From Planctomycetota bacterium (GTDB lineage Bacteria; Planctomycetota; B15-G4), in assembly GCA_003644265.1 (NCBI GenBank), contig QNBX01000118.1, positions 1 to 13,907 of the forward strand: a DNA stretch of 13,907 nucleotides. Direction: 5' to 3'. The translations under genes were made by a program, and so were the position numbers. Below, one piece after another: positions 1 through 7,472 of this stretch (its first letter is position 1; every line of letters starts with the position of its first letter). Under the pieces are notes generated by a model. That model saw nothing but the letters and a program-made list of their open reading frames with translations, was not told the DNA's origin and did no database searches.

Positions 1-30
1 GCCAGCCTCCCAGCCAGCCTCCCGGACTGG

Positions 31-1953
31 ATGACCATGGTGTTTGCCACTCAGAAACTCGTCCCCGCGCTGCTGTGCCTGGCCTCGCTGAGCCTGATGC
101 TCAGCGCCAGCGCATCGGCCCAACTCAGCGGCGGCACTCCGGCCAGCAAGGACGCGCCGCTGAACTCACCGTTCTTTCCGACGCGGGGCGGAGGGGGCGA
201 CGGCGACGGACCGGTGACCGGCTACGTGCCCTCCGACTCCGGGGTGCCAGGCCAGGGCAGCGACGACACGCCCGGTCTGCCCACCACGGACACCAGCGTG
301 CGCGGGACGCGCACTCGCCGCTCAGGCACCCGCGGACAGGTGCCAACGGCACAGGCCCCCGGGGCCTCCAGCTTGGCCCGCGTGGCCGCGGCCGGCTACG
401 TCGTGCGCGACTCGTGGCTGATGTGGTGGGAGACCAACAAGTTCGACTTCATCGAGCTGCGCCGGGTGGGCGACGCGCCGCTCACGGGACAGGGCCTGGT
501 GCGCGAGTCGAGCGAGCAGCGCGAGCGTCGCCTGGACGAGGTGGACGAGGTGCTCGAGCAGGCCGTCATGCCCGCGTTGCGCGACCTGACGGGCTCTTCG
601 GACGCCAGCGTGCGTGCCGCGGCGGTGGTCTCGCTCGGCAAGCTCGGGGACCCGCTGGTGGTCGACCTGGCGCGGGAGCTGCTCACCGACGGCAACCGCG
701 CGGTGCGGCACGCGGCCATGCTGGCGCTGGGCGTCACGGACGCCGGACGCGCCCGCTACGCGCTCATGAGCATCGGCTCGGACGCCACCTACGGCCGCAA
801 GCTGCTGGACCGCAGCAGCCTCAACGCGGAAGACCGGGGCACGGCCTTGCTGACCTCGGCCCTGCGCGGCGAGGGCAACACCGCGATCGTGCTCAATGGT
901 CTGCTCGACGAGAGCGACGACGCCAGCCTGCAGCTGCTCACCTCCATCTGCGAGGCCGCCGGACTGGGCCGCGCGCCCGACAGCATCCCTGCCCTGTCCA
1001 GGCTGGCACTGGACGACGGGCGCCCCGAGTTCGTGCGCTCCGCAGCCATCTCGGCCCTGGGGCGCCTGGGCGATCCGTCCGTGGTGCCGGTGCTGATCAA
1101 GGCCCTCGACGCGGGTGGGCTCGAGCCCACCCGGGCGGCCGTGGTGGCCTTGGGCCTGACCGCCCACGCCGGGCACCCCTTCGCCGTCCAGCGCCTGATC
1201 GACATCATGCTCGACGGCAAGGACGCCAGCGCCAGGCACTTCGCCGCCATCTCGCTGGGCCGGCTGGCGGGCGAGCAGGCTCGCGCCGCGCTGCTCTCTG
1301 CCTTCCGCGACCCGTCCACGGACATGCGCCCCTGGCTGGCCCTGGCCCTCGGCCTGTGTGAGCGCAGGCAGCCCGCCGGCGACGTCGCGCCGCTGCTGAT
1401 GGCGCGCCTGACCAAGGAGTCCAACCCCGAGACGGCCTCGGCCTATCTGATCGCCCTGGGCCTGTGCGGTGGGCCGGAGGTGGTTCCGGTGCTGGCCGAG
1501 CACGCCCGCGGCAACCAGACCCAGCGCGCCGGCCAGGCGGCCGTGGCGCTGGGCCTCTCACGCCAGCCCGACGCCCTGCCCGTGCTGCGGGAGGTGCTGC
1601 GCGCGAGCGGCTCGCCCAACGTGAGCCAGCGCGCCGCCCTGGGCCTGGGCATCCTGGGCAACAGCGCCGCCGTCCCCGACCTGCTCGACCTCATGCAGCG
1701 CACCAAGAGCGCCCAGGTGGCCTCCTGGGCCGCCCAGGGCATCGCCTTCATGGGTGACGAGAACGCCGTGGGCCCCCTGCTGCACGTGATCAAGACGCGC
1801 GGCCCGCGCGGCGTGGCCACCACCTACGCCGCTTCCGCCCTCGGCCAGCTGTTTGACGACGAGCGCCGGCCAGCCCTCTCGCGCCTGGCGTCGGGGGACA
1901 ACTACATGGCCCGCTCGGACGCCGCGACGAGCCTGCTGCTGCTGGGCTTCTGA
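31..1953 (+). CDS. Secreted HEAT-repeat protein
   Basis: A 640-residue protein of unknown specific role. Residues 1-30 form a Sec signal peptide: basic residue K9, a hydrophobic core at 11-24 and an ASA cleavage motif before Q31. It is therefore probably periplasmic or exported. Residues 32-115 are a Gly/Pro/Asp/Thr-rich, probably disordered linker. At 129-136 there is a W-x2-WW-x2-N motif (W129, W132, W133, N136) that I associate with planctomycete HEAT proteins. From about 178 to the end, Ala/Leu-rich helical pairs with the pattern VRxAAxxALGxLGD recur (for example 194-207, 335-348, 598-605), typical of HEAT/PBS-lyase repeats that form protein-binding solenoids. No catalytic motif is visible. 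The frame is open to the window's left edge, but the signal peptide supports ATG at 31; ATG at 37 is an equal alternative. The next gene, 109 bases downstream on the same strand, is also exported. The fold is confident, the role is not. Confidence 0.87.
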   Translation: MTMVFATQKLVPALLCLASLSLMLSASASAQLSGGTPASKDAPLNSPFFPTRGGGGDGDGPVTGYVPSDSGVPGQGSDDTPGLPTTDTSVRGTRTRRSGTRGQVPTAQAPGASSLARVAAAGYVVRDSWLMWWETNKFDFIELRRVGDAPLTGQGLVRESSEQRERRLDEVDEVLEQAVMPALRDLTGSSDASVRAAAVVSLGKLGDPLVVDLARELLTDGNRAVRHAAMLALGVTDAGRARYALMSIGSDATYGRKLLDRSSLNAEDRGTALLTSALRGEGNTAIVLNGLLDESDDASLQLLTSICEAAGLGRAPDSIPALSRLALDDGRPEFVRSAAISALGRLGDPSVVPVLIKALDAGGLEPTRAAVVALGLTAHAGHPFAVQRLIDIMLDGKDASARHFAAISLGRLAGEQARAALLSAFRDPSTDMRPWLALALGLCERRQPAGDVAPLLMARLTKESNPETASAYLIALGLCGGPEVVPVLAEHARGNQTQRAGQAAVALGLSRQPDALPVLREVLRASGSPNVSQRAALGLGILGNSAAVPDLLDLMQRTKSAQVASWAAQGIAFMGDENAVGPLLHVIKTRGPRGVATTYAASALGQLFDDERRPALSRLASGDNYMARSDAATSLLLLGF

Positions 1954-2027
1954 CGCCTGGAGGGCCGCCTGGCACCCGGCTCTTGAAGCCGCTGGCCTGC
2001 TGGCGCGCGACCCGGGGCGCCCCCCCC

Positions 2028-2056
2028 TGATATACCCGGGGCCCCTGGATCCGGAG
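2028..2056 (+). promoter_or_regulatory. Extended -10 promoter and RBS for the toroid gene
   Basis: In the 109-base gap after the HEAT gene, TGA-TATACC at 2028-2036 matches an extended -10 element (TGn followed by four of six -10 bases). No good -35 is seen, which fits an extended -10. A GGAG at 2053-2056 lies 6 bases before the ATG at 2063 and supports that start. The rest of the gap is GC-rich and shows only weak short hairpins. Assignment is by eye. Confidence 0.45.
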
Positions 2057-2062
2057 CCCGAC

Positions 2063-3856
2063 ATGCGCCGCGCCGCCCTGCTGCTGATCTCCCTGCTCAC
2101 GCCGCTGGCCAGCGCCCCAGCGCAGGACACGCGCTCCCTGGCTGACGGCCTGGTGCGGCTCATCCGCGCCCATGAGCAGGCCGACGGCGGCTACGGCGAG
2201 CTGGCCCGAAGCTGCCGCGTGCTCGACCTGCTGGGGCGCTCGCCCCGGCGCTACAACGAGCTGGACGGGCCCTTCGTGCGGCGCGCCGCCGAACTCGTGG
2301 CCAACGACACCTCGCCGGAGCTGGACGCCTGGCGCGTGCTGGCCCTGGCCGGCGCCGTCACCCCACCCATGGTGGCGGCGCGTAACCGTGCCCGTGACCG
2401 GCTCGCGGCCGACGCCGCGGGCCTGCTCGATGCGCGGGCGCTGCTGGCCCTGTACACGCTGCCCCCGGCCGTCTCGCCGCGCCTGCCCGAGGCGCCCGCA
2501 GGCGCCAGCGCGGAGCTGGCCGTGTTGCTGGCCTCAGACCCGGCCAGCGTGGCGCCACCCGCCGTCGACGCCGGAGCAGACTGGACACGCTGGGCCCGGG
2601 CAGCGCGCCTGCGCGGTCTGCGGCCGGGCGTCCTGCCCAGCTTGCCGCAGGCCCCCGCATCGGCGGACACGCCCCTGCCCGAGCTGCTGGAGCGGCTGGA
2701 GCTCGTGATCGTGCTGCACGGACTGCTGCAGCCGTCGGGCGCCGTGGCCGAGCTGCCGCCCCTGCCCGCCAAGAAGTCCGCACCCGACTCCCTGGAGGCC
2801 GCGCTGGCCCACGCCCTGGTGTTCCTCGAGTCGCGCCAGAGCGGCGGCACGCTCGGCCTCGACGCCCCCGGCTGGGACGGCCCCGAACCCGGCGTCACGG
2901 CCCTGTGCCTCTCCGGCGCCATCCGCGCCAGCGACATGCTCGGCCGCCCCGCTCCCAAATGGGTCGACCCGGGCCTGGACTGGCTGGCCTCGCTGCAGCG
3001 CCCCGACGGCTCCATCCAGACCTACGGCGTGGCGGTCTACACCACCTCGGTGGCCATGGAGGCGCTGTTGGACGGCGGTCGCGAGCGCCACGCCGTGGTG
3101 GTCGCCCGGGCCCTGACGTTCCTGGTGGCGGCCCAGGCGGACGAGGGCGAGGGCTACCGGAGCGAGGACGACCCGCACTACGGCGGCGTGGGCTACGGCG
3201 GCGACGAGCGGCCCGACCTCTCCAACACCTTCATGGCCCTGGGTGCCGCTCAGCGAGCAGGCCTCGATCCCGATGACGCCTTCTTCCAGAAGGCCCTGAC
3301 CTTCCTGCGTCGCAACCAGAACCTGGGTGAGGCGGGCGGCGCGCACCTGCCTCGAGCCGGCGGCGGCACGACGGTGCCCGGCACCGACGGCGGCGCCACC
3401 TACATGCCTGGCAACAGCCCGGCGGGCGAGGATCAAGTGGGCGACGGTATCTACGTCGCCCGCAGCTACGGCTCCATGACCTACGCGCTCACGCGCTCCT
3501 ACCTCATCTGCGGCCTCACCAGCCAGGACCAACGCGTGGCCGCCGCGGTGGTCTGGTTGGCGCGCAACTTCAGCGTCCGCAGCAACCCGGGCTTCGACGA
3601 TCCGGCCCGGGCTGGGGACGGTCTGTACTACTACTACATGGCCATGGCGCGCACGCTGAGGCTGGTGGACGACGAGCTTCTGATCCGGGAGGACGGCAGC
3701 ACGCTTGATTGGCGCACGGAGCTGTTGCCGCACCTGCTGGGCCAACAGCGGATCGACGGATCATGGGCCAACGAGCACAGCTCGCGCTGGTACGAGGGCT
3801 CGCCCACCCTGTGTACGGGCTTCGCCCTGCTGACCCTGGCGGCCAGCGACAGCTGA
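2063..3856 (+). CDS. Secreted prenyltransferase/squalene-cyclase-like alpha/alpha-toroid protein
   Basis: A 597-residue exported protein. Residues 1-21 are a signal peptide (two Arg, a Leu-rich core, cleavage near APAQ). The open frame runs further upstream, but the signal peptide and GGAG ribosome site fix ATG 2063. Residues about 245-425 and 465-595 carry repeats of the prenyltransferase/squalene-oxidase type: QRPDGSIQTYG at 312-322, YGGVGYGGDERPDLSNT at 373-389 and QRIDGSWANEHS at 562-573. In this family such QxxDGSW-like turns close helical hairpins of an alpha/alpha barrel. The N-terminal 240 residues are Ala/Pro-rich and less recognisable. The functional aspartate motif of squalene-hopene cyclases is not seen in its proper context, and an exported cyclase would lack access to its usual membrane substrate from the cytosolic side. 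A structural or ligand-binding role is therefore more likely than terpene cyclisation. Similar secreted toroid proteins are common in planctomycetes, with unknown function. Confidence 0.87.
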   Translation: MRRAALLLISLLTPLASAPAQDTRSLADGLVRLIRAHEQADGGYGELARSCRVLDLLGRSPRRYNELDGPFVRRAAELVANDTSPELDAWRVLALAGAVTPPMVAARNRARDRLAADAAGLLDARALLALYTLPPAVSPRLPEAPAGASAELAVLLASDPASVAPPAVDAGADWTRWARAARLRGLRPGVLPSLPQAPASADTPLPELLERLELVIVLHGLLQPSGAVAELPPLPAKKSAPDSLEAALAHALVFLESRQSGGTLGLDAPGWDGPEPGVTALCLSGAIRASDMLGRPAPKWVDPGLDWLASLQRPDGSIQTYGVAVYTTSVAMEALLDGGRERHAVVVARALTFLVAAQADEGEGYRSEDDPHYGGVGYGGDERPDLSNTFMALGAAQRAGLDPDDAFFQKALTFLRRNQNLGEAGGAHLPRAGGGTTVPGTDGGATYMPGNSPAGEDQVGDGIYVARSYGSMTYALTRSYLICGLTSQDQRVAAAVVWLARNFSVRSNPGFDDPARAGDGLYYYYMAMARTLRLVDDELLIREDGSTLDWRTELLPHLLGQQRIDGSWANEHSSRWYEGSPTLCTGFALLTLAASDS

Positions 3857-3863
3857 GCCCGCG

Positions 3864-3892
3864 TTGGCCCCTCGCCGGGCCTGGGGTACGAT
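3864..3892 (+). promoter_or_regulatory. Sigma70-like promoter of the radical SAM gene
   Basis: TTGGCC at 3864-3869 and TACGAT at 3887-3892 each match four of six consensus bases and are separated by exactly 17 bases. The predicted transcript starts around 3899, only a few bases before the ATG at 3902, so the mRNA would be nearly leaderless. The short AGGTG two bases before the ATG is too close to work as a normal ribosome site, which agrees with this. Assignment is by eye. Confidence 0.5.
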
Positions 3893-3901
3893 CCAGGTGC
3901 T

Positions 3902-5209
3902 ATGAAGCTCTTCAACTTCGTCCTCGCCACCACCGGCCCCAAGCTCACCAACCTCAAGATCCTGAGTCGGTACGCCTTCTCGGTGACCCGCCATGTCACG
4001 CCGCGCAAGCTGCTGAACATGGTCCGGGTGGAGTGGTCCCGCTATCGCGGCCACGACGAGGTGGGCGGCCTGCCCTACGTACTCAAGATCGAGTCCACCA
4101 ACGTGTGCAACCAGCGTTGCCCGTTCTGCCTGGACCGCGACCGCGACAAGATCGACGAGGACGGCCGCGGCTTCGGCAAGATGCACCTCGACTGCTTCAA
4201 GCGCATCATCGACATCCTGGCGCCCACCACCTTCCGGGTGAACCTCTACGGCTCAGGCGAGCCGGTGCTGTACCCCGACATCTACGAGATGATCCGCTAC
4301 GCCGCCGACAAGAACATCGGCGTGACCATCAGCTGCAACCTCTCCGTGTTCAAGAAGGAGAACGCCGAGAAGCTGGTGAAGTCGGGCCTCGAGCACCTGA
4401 TCGTGAGCTGCCACGGCGCCAGCCCCGAGACCTACGACAAGTACAACCGCGGCGGCGACTTCCACAAGACGCAGGAGAACATGCGCGCCATCTGCGACGC
4501 CAAGCAGCGCCTGGGCCAGCGCCTGCCCTTCGTCGACTGGCAGTTCCTGCGCTTCTCACACAACCAGCATGAGATCCCGAAGGCCCGGCAGATGGCCAAG
4601 GACATCGGCGTCAACGCCATCCGCTTCATCAACCCCAACATCCCTCCGGAGCACAAGGAGGAGTGGCGCCCGCGGCGCGATGACGAGTTGGCCGACGCCA
4701 ACCGCGGCGAGGGCAAGGTGGCGGCGTCACCTGGCGTGAACATCTCCGAGCAGGACCAGGCGGTGGCCCGCGGTGAGCGCACGGTCTCGAACGCCGAGCG
4801 CCCCAGCGCCGACGTCAGCACCTGCTCCTGGCTCTACCGCTCGATCTTCTTCAACTGGGACGGCGGCATCCTGCCCTGCTGCGACGGCACCACCGAACCC
4901 GGCCACGACCTGGCCCACTTCACCGGCCAGACCCTGCCCGAGTTCAAGGCCTTCTGGAACGGCGACAAGTACCGCATGCTGCGCCGCTACGCCAACTTCA
5001 AGGTGCCACGCGAAGAGATGGACCAGAGCACCACCTGCGCCCAGTGCATCAAGCCGCACATGCCCTTCCTGCTCTACGAGCGCGGCTTCACGCTCTCACC
5101 CAAGCTCGAACGCCGCCTGCTCCAGACCGAGCCCGACCTGCCCGCCAAGCGCGAGACCTGGGAGCGCGACCGCACCACCATCTCCCAAGCCGTCACCAAG
5201 GGCATGTAG
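3902..5209 (+). CDS. Radical SAM protein with SPASM-type C-terminal domain
   Basis: A 435-residue cytoplasmic iron-sulfur enzyme. The radical SAM signature CNQRCPFC places the three cluster cysteines at C69, C73 and C76, just after a first beta strand (LKIESTN). A GSGEP motif at 117-121 is the SAM-binding GGE-like element. The C-terminal part holds C308, the pair C326/C327 after WDGGILP, and C379-x2-C382, as expected for a SPASM/twitch domain binding one auxiliary [4Fe-4S] cluster. Related enzymes modify peptides, proteins or small carbohydrates; the substrate here cannot be read from sequence. No short precursor peptide gene is seen in the flanking gaps. Residues 1-50 are a basic helical extension common in this group. 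It has its own promoter in the 45-base gap after the toroid gene, so it may be functionally independent of it. It converges with typA across the repeat-bearing gap. Confidence 0.94.
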   Translation: MKLFNFVLATTGPKLTNLKILSRYAFSVTRHVTPRKLLNMVRVEWSRYRGHDEVGGLPYVLKIESTNVCNQRCPFCLDRDRDKIDEDGRGFGKMHLDCFKRIIDILAPTTFRVNLYGSGEPVLYPDIYEMIRYAADKNIGVTISCNLSVFKKENAEKLVKSGLEHLIVSCHGASPETYDKYNRGGDFHKTQENMRAICDAKQRLGQRLPFVDWQFLRFSHNQHEIPKARQMAKDIGVNAIRFINPNIPPEHKEEWRPRRDDELADANRGEGKVAASPGVNISEQDQAVARGERTVSNAERPSADVSTCSWLYRSIFFNWDGGILPCCDGTTEPGHDLAHFTGQTLPEFKAFWNGDKYRMLRRYANFKVPREEMDQSTTCAQCIKPHMPFLLYERGFTLSPKLERRLLQTEPDLPAKRETWERDRTTISQAVTKGM

Positions 5210-5319
5210 CAGGAAGGGGCGTCAAGACAGCCCCGCTCAACGCACCAGCGCCCCCCGCCGAACCGCCTGCAAGCCCCAGCCCAACACCAAGCCCCCCCCC
5301 AATAGCCCACGCGTGACCC

Positions 5320-5428
5320 CGCTTGGTTTGAGGCGCTGGGCCCGCAGCGAACCGTGGCTGCAAGAGCGGGCGCAGCCCGTCTCATTGCAACACGCCTGAG
5401 CGGAGGGCCCAGCGCCTCAAACCAAGCG
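5320..5428. repeat. Long inverted repeat, possible bidirectional terminator
   Basis: The left arm 5320-5343 and right arm 5405-5428 are exact reverse complements over 24 bases. The 61-base interior carries a smaller nested stem (GGCTGC 5356-5361 with GCAGCC 5372-5377). The position between two converging genes suits a two-way transcription barrier, but there is no T-tract on either strand, so a classical intrinsic terminator is not supported. It may equally be a REP-like or MITE-like genomic repeat, or the fold of a small RNA. The arms are seen directly; the role is inference. Confidence 0.75.
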
Positions 5429-5513
5429 CCCCAGCGTGTCAGCGCCCCCCCCCACGCCTGAGCGGAGGGCCCAGCGCCTCAAACCAGCGCCCCCAGCGTG
5501 CAAGCGCCCCCGC
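5391..5513. repeat. Tandem direct repeat, two copies with a ~62-base period
   Basis: Copy one starts at 5391 and copy two at 5453. The first 34 bases (beginning CACGCCTGAGCGGAGGG) are identical. The remainder differs only by small indels and substitutions around GCGCCCC and AGCGTG. The right arm of the 24-base inverted repeat lies inside copy one, and copy two shares all but its last few bases. The end of copy two abuts the typA stop codon (5516-5518). Confidence 0.85.
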
Positions 5514-5515
5514 CC

Positions 5516-7333
5516 CTAGTCCAGCGCCGCGTCCGTCGCCCGCACCGCCCGCTTGCGCGCCGTCGCGTTCAGCTCCTTCTTGCGCAACCGCAAGCTCTTC
5601 GGCGTCACCTCCAGCAGCTCATCCTCCTCGATCCACTCCAGCGCCTCCTCCAACGAGAAGGTCCGCGGCGGCGCCACCTTGAGCGAGCGGTCGGTACCGC
5701 TGGTGCGCATGTTGGTGAGCTTCTTCTCGCGCGTGGCGTTGACCGAGATGTCGGACTCCTTGCAGTGCTCGCCGACGATCTGCCCTTCGTAGACCTGCGC
5801 GCCCGTCGGCGTGAAGAACTCGCCACGGTTCTGGAGACCGTCGAGGGCGTAGGTCGTGACCTGCCCCGCGTGGCTGGTGACCAGCGCACCCAACTTGCGC
5901 CGCGGAACCACGCCGCGGAAGGGCTCGAAGCCCCGCAAGATGTGGCTCATGACCGCCTCGCCGCTGGTGAGGTTGAGCAGCTTGGAACGCATGCCGATCA
6001 GCCCGCGCGCAGGGATCGCGAAGGAGAGCCGGCTGTTCGCGCCGCGCGACTCCACCTCCTCGAGCTCGCCGCGGCGGCTGCAGACCAGCTCGATGACCTT
6101 GCCGCCCATGTCGACGGGCACGTCCACCTGCAGGCTCTCCACCGGCTCGAGGCGCTTGCCGTGCTCGTAGTGATCGATGACGCGCGGGCGCGAGAGGGAC
6201 ATCTCGTAGCCCTCGCGACGCATGGTCTCGAACAGGATGCCCAGGTGCAGCACGCCGCGCCCGGAGATCTTGAAGACCGCGTCGCCGCCCCCGGGCTCCA
6301 CCCGCAGGGCCACGTTGCTGCGCAGCTCCCGGCGCAGGCGCTCGGCCAGCTGGCGGCCGTTGACCATGCTGCCCTCCTGTCCGTTGAAGGGCGAGTCGTT
6401 GACCGACAGCTCCATGGTGATGGTGGGCTCGTCGATCGACACCGTGGGCAGCGGCTCCACCGCGGCGGGGTCGCACAGCGTGGTGCCGATCGTGATGTGG
6501 GGGTAGCCCTGGATGGCGGCCAGGTCTCCCGCGACCACCTCGTCCACCGGGCGGCGGCCCAGGCCGTCGAACACGAACAGGCCAGCCACGCGACCGGGGG
6601 AGCCGTCGGCGTCGGGCAGCATGGACGTCAACGCGACGCCCTTGCGCAGCACGCCGCGATCCACGCGCCCGATGGCGATGCGCCCGACGAAGTCGCTGTG
6701 GTCGATGGAGCTCACCTGCATGCGCACGGGCGCGTCGGTCTCGCCCAGGGCGTCCGGCACGTGCTCCTCGATGGCCCTGAACAGCACGGACGTGTCGGTC
6801 TCCGGACCGTCGGGGCGGTCGCGCACCCAGCCGTCACGGCCGCTGGCAAAGAGCACGGGGAAGTCGAGCTGATGGTCGTCCGCGCCCAGCTCCACGAACA
6901 GGTCGAAGACCTCGTTCACCACCTCGTCCGGACGCGCGGCGCGCTTGTCGCACTTGTTGACGATCACCATCACGCGCATGCCCGAGGTGAGCGCCTTCTC
7001 CAGCACGTAGCGCGTCTGGGGCATGGGGCCCTCGAACGCGTCCACCAGCAGCAGGGCGCCATGGGCCATCTGCAGCACGCGCTCCACCTCGCCGCCGAAG
7101 TCGGAGTGGCCCGGCGTGTCGATGATGTTGACCTTGAGGTCGCCGCGCATCACCGCCACGTTCTTGCTGAGCACGGTGATGCCGCGCTCGCGCTCGAGCT
7201 CGTTGGAGTCGAGCACGCACTCGACCAGCTCCTGACCTTCGCGGAAGACGCCCGCGTCCTTGAGCATGGCGTCGACCAGCGTGGTCTTGCCGTGGTCCAC
7301 GTGGGCGATGATGGCAACGTTGCGCAGCGTCAT
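5516..7333 (-). CDS. typA: Ribosome-associated GTPase TypA/BipA
   Basis: A 605-residue translational GTPase of the EF-G/LepA superfamily that binds the 70S ribosome and assists 50S assembly and growth under stress, notably cold. The length matches the family (about 605-615). All G motifs are visible: G1 AHVDHGKT (10-17), G2 RGIT (50-53), G3 DTPG (72-75), G4 NKCD (126-129), and a G5-like FASG near 162-165. Further on are the family-typical [20 protein letters not shown] stretch and a basic C-terminus with [12 protein letters not shown]. The open frame continues 30 codons upstream to a GTG, but that extension is absent from the family and the [15 protein letters not shown] start is canonical, so ATG at 7333 is chosen. 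A hairpin sits between a purine-rich ribosome site and this ATG. It lies 139 bases downstream of the glutamate dehydrogenase gene on the same strand and may be co-transcribed with it. Confidence 0.98.
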   Translation of the reverse strand: MTLRNVAIIAHVDHGKTTLVDAMLKDAGVFREGQELVECVLDSNELERERGITVLSKNVAVMRGDLKVNIIDTPGHSDFGGEVERVLQMAHGALLLVDAFEGPMPQTRYVLEKALTSGMRVMVIVNKCDKRAARPDEVVNEVFDLFVELGADDHQLDFPVLFASGRDGWVRDRPDGPETDTSVLFRAIEEHVPDALGETDAPVRMQVSSIDHSDFVGRIAIGRVDRGVLRKGVALTSMLPDADGSPGRVAGLFVFDGLGRRPVDEVVAGDLAAIQGYPHITIGTTLCDPAAVEPLPTVSIDEPTITMELSVNDSPFNGQEGSMVNGRQLAERLRRELRSNVALRVEPGGGDAVFKISGRGVLHLGILFETMRREGYEMSLSRPRVIDHYEHGKRLEPVESLQVDVPVDMGGKVIELVCSRRGELEEVESRGANSRLSFAIPARGLIGMRSKLLNLTSGEAVMSHILRGFEPFRGVVPRRKLGALVTSHAGQVTTYALDGLQNRGEFFTPTGAQVYEGQIVGEHCKESDISVNATREKKLTNMRTSGTDRSLKVAPPRTFSLEEALEWIEEDELLEVTPKSLRLRKKELNATARKRAVRATDAALD

Positions 7334-7342
7334 ATGCAGTGC

Positions 7343-7376
7343 GGAGCCGGCTGCCCAAACGGGCGCGGCTCCTCCT
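7343..7376 (-). promoter_or_regulatory. typA leader: hairpin between Shine-Dalgarno and start codon
   Basis: On the minus strand a purine run ending AGAGAGGA (its AGGA at 7373-7376) is followed at once by a perfect 7-bp stem, GGAGCCG (7366-7372) with CGGCTCC (7343-7349). A nested 4-bp stem GCCC/GGGC with a 4-base loop lies inside. Nine bases then lead to the ATG. Unfolded, the ribosome site is about 39 bases from the start, too far. Folded, the effective spacing is 9 bases. No other ribosome site is visible for typA. The pairing is seen directly; translational control is inference. Confidence 0.5.
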
Positions 7377-7472
7377 CTCTTCTCTGGACTTCGGTGGTCT
7401 TGCGTCTCACGCCGGTGGCTCACGGCCGGCGGCGGCTGGTGGCCTCGCTGGCCCCGGGCGACGATCGATGGA

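Larger units (their letters stand above)
5210..5515. other. Convergent intergenic region rich in repeats
   Basis: A 306-base gap between the stop codons of the radical SAM gene and typA. I see no credible gene in it: the reading frames crossing it have Pro/Ser/Ala-rich, family-less translations. It contains two runs of nine C (5292-5300 and 5445-5453), a 62-base direct duplication and a long inverted repeat, described separately. Confidence 0.8.

Noticed and set aside
1..23. Twelve-base tandem duplication GCCAGCCTCCC just before the HEAT gene
   Set aside because: Too short and cut by the window edge; no function can be supported.
3263..3277. DPDD in the toroid protein (residues 402-405), resembling the DxDD catalytic motif of squalene-hopene cyclases
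   Set aside because: It sits in a loop between toroid helices (AGLDPDDAFFQ) and lacks the surrounding cyclase signature, so it is most likely a chance match.
5320..5513. CRISPR array in the repeat-bearing gap
   Set aside because: Only two tandem direct units with no unique spacer between them, a third copy inverted, and no cas genes.
7334..7423. N-terminal extension of TypA from the GTG at 7423
   Set aside because: The extra 30 residues are absent from the family and the canonical [15 protein letters not shown] start begins at 7333.
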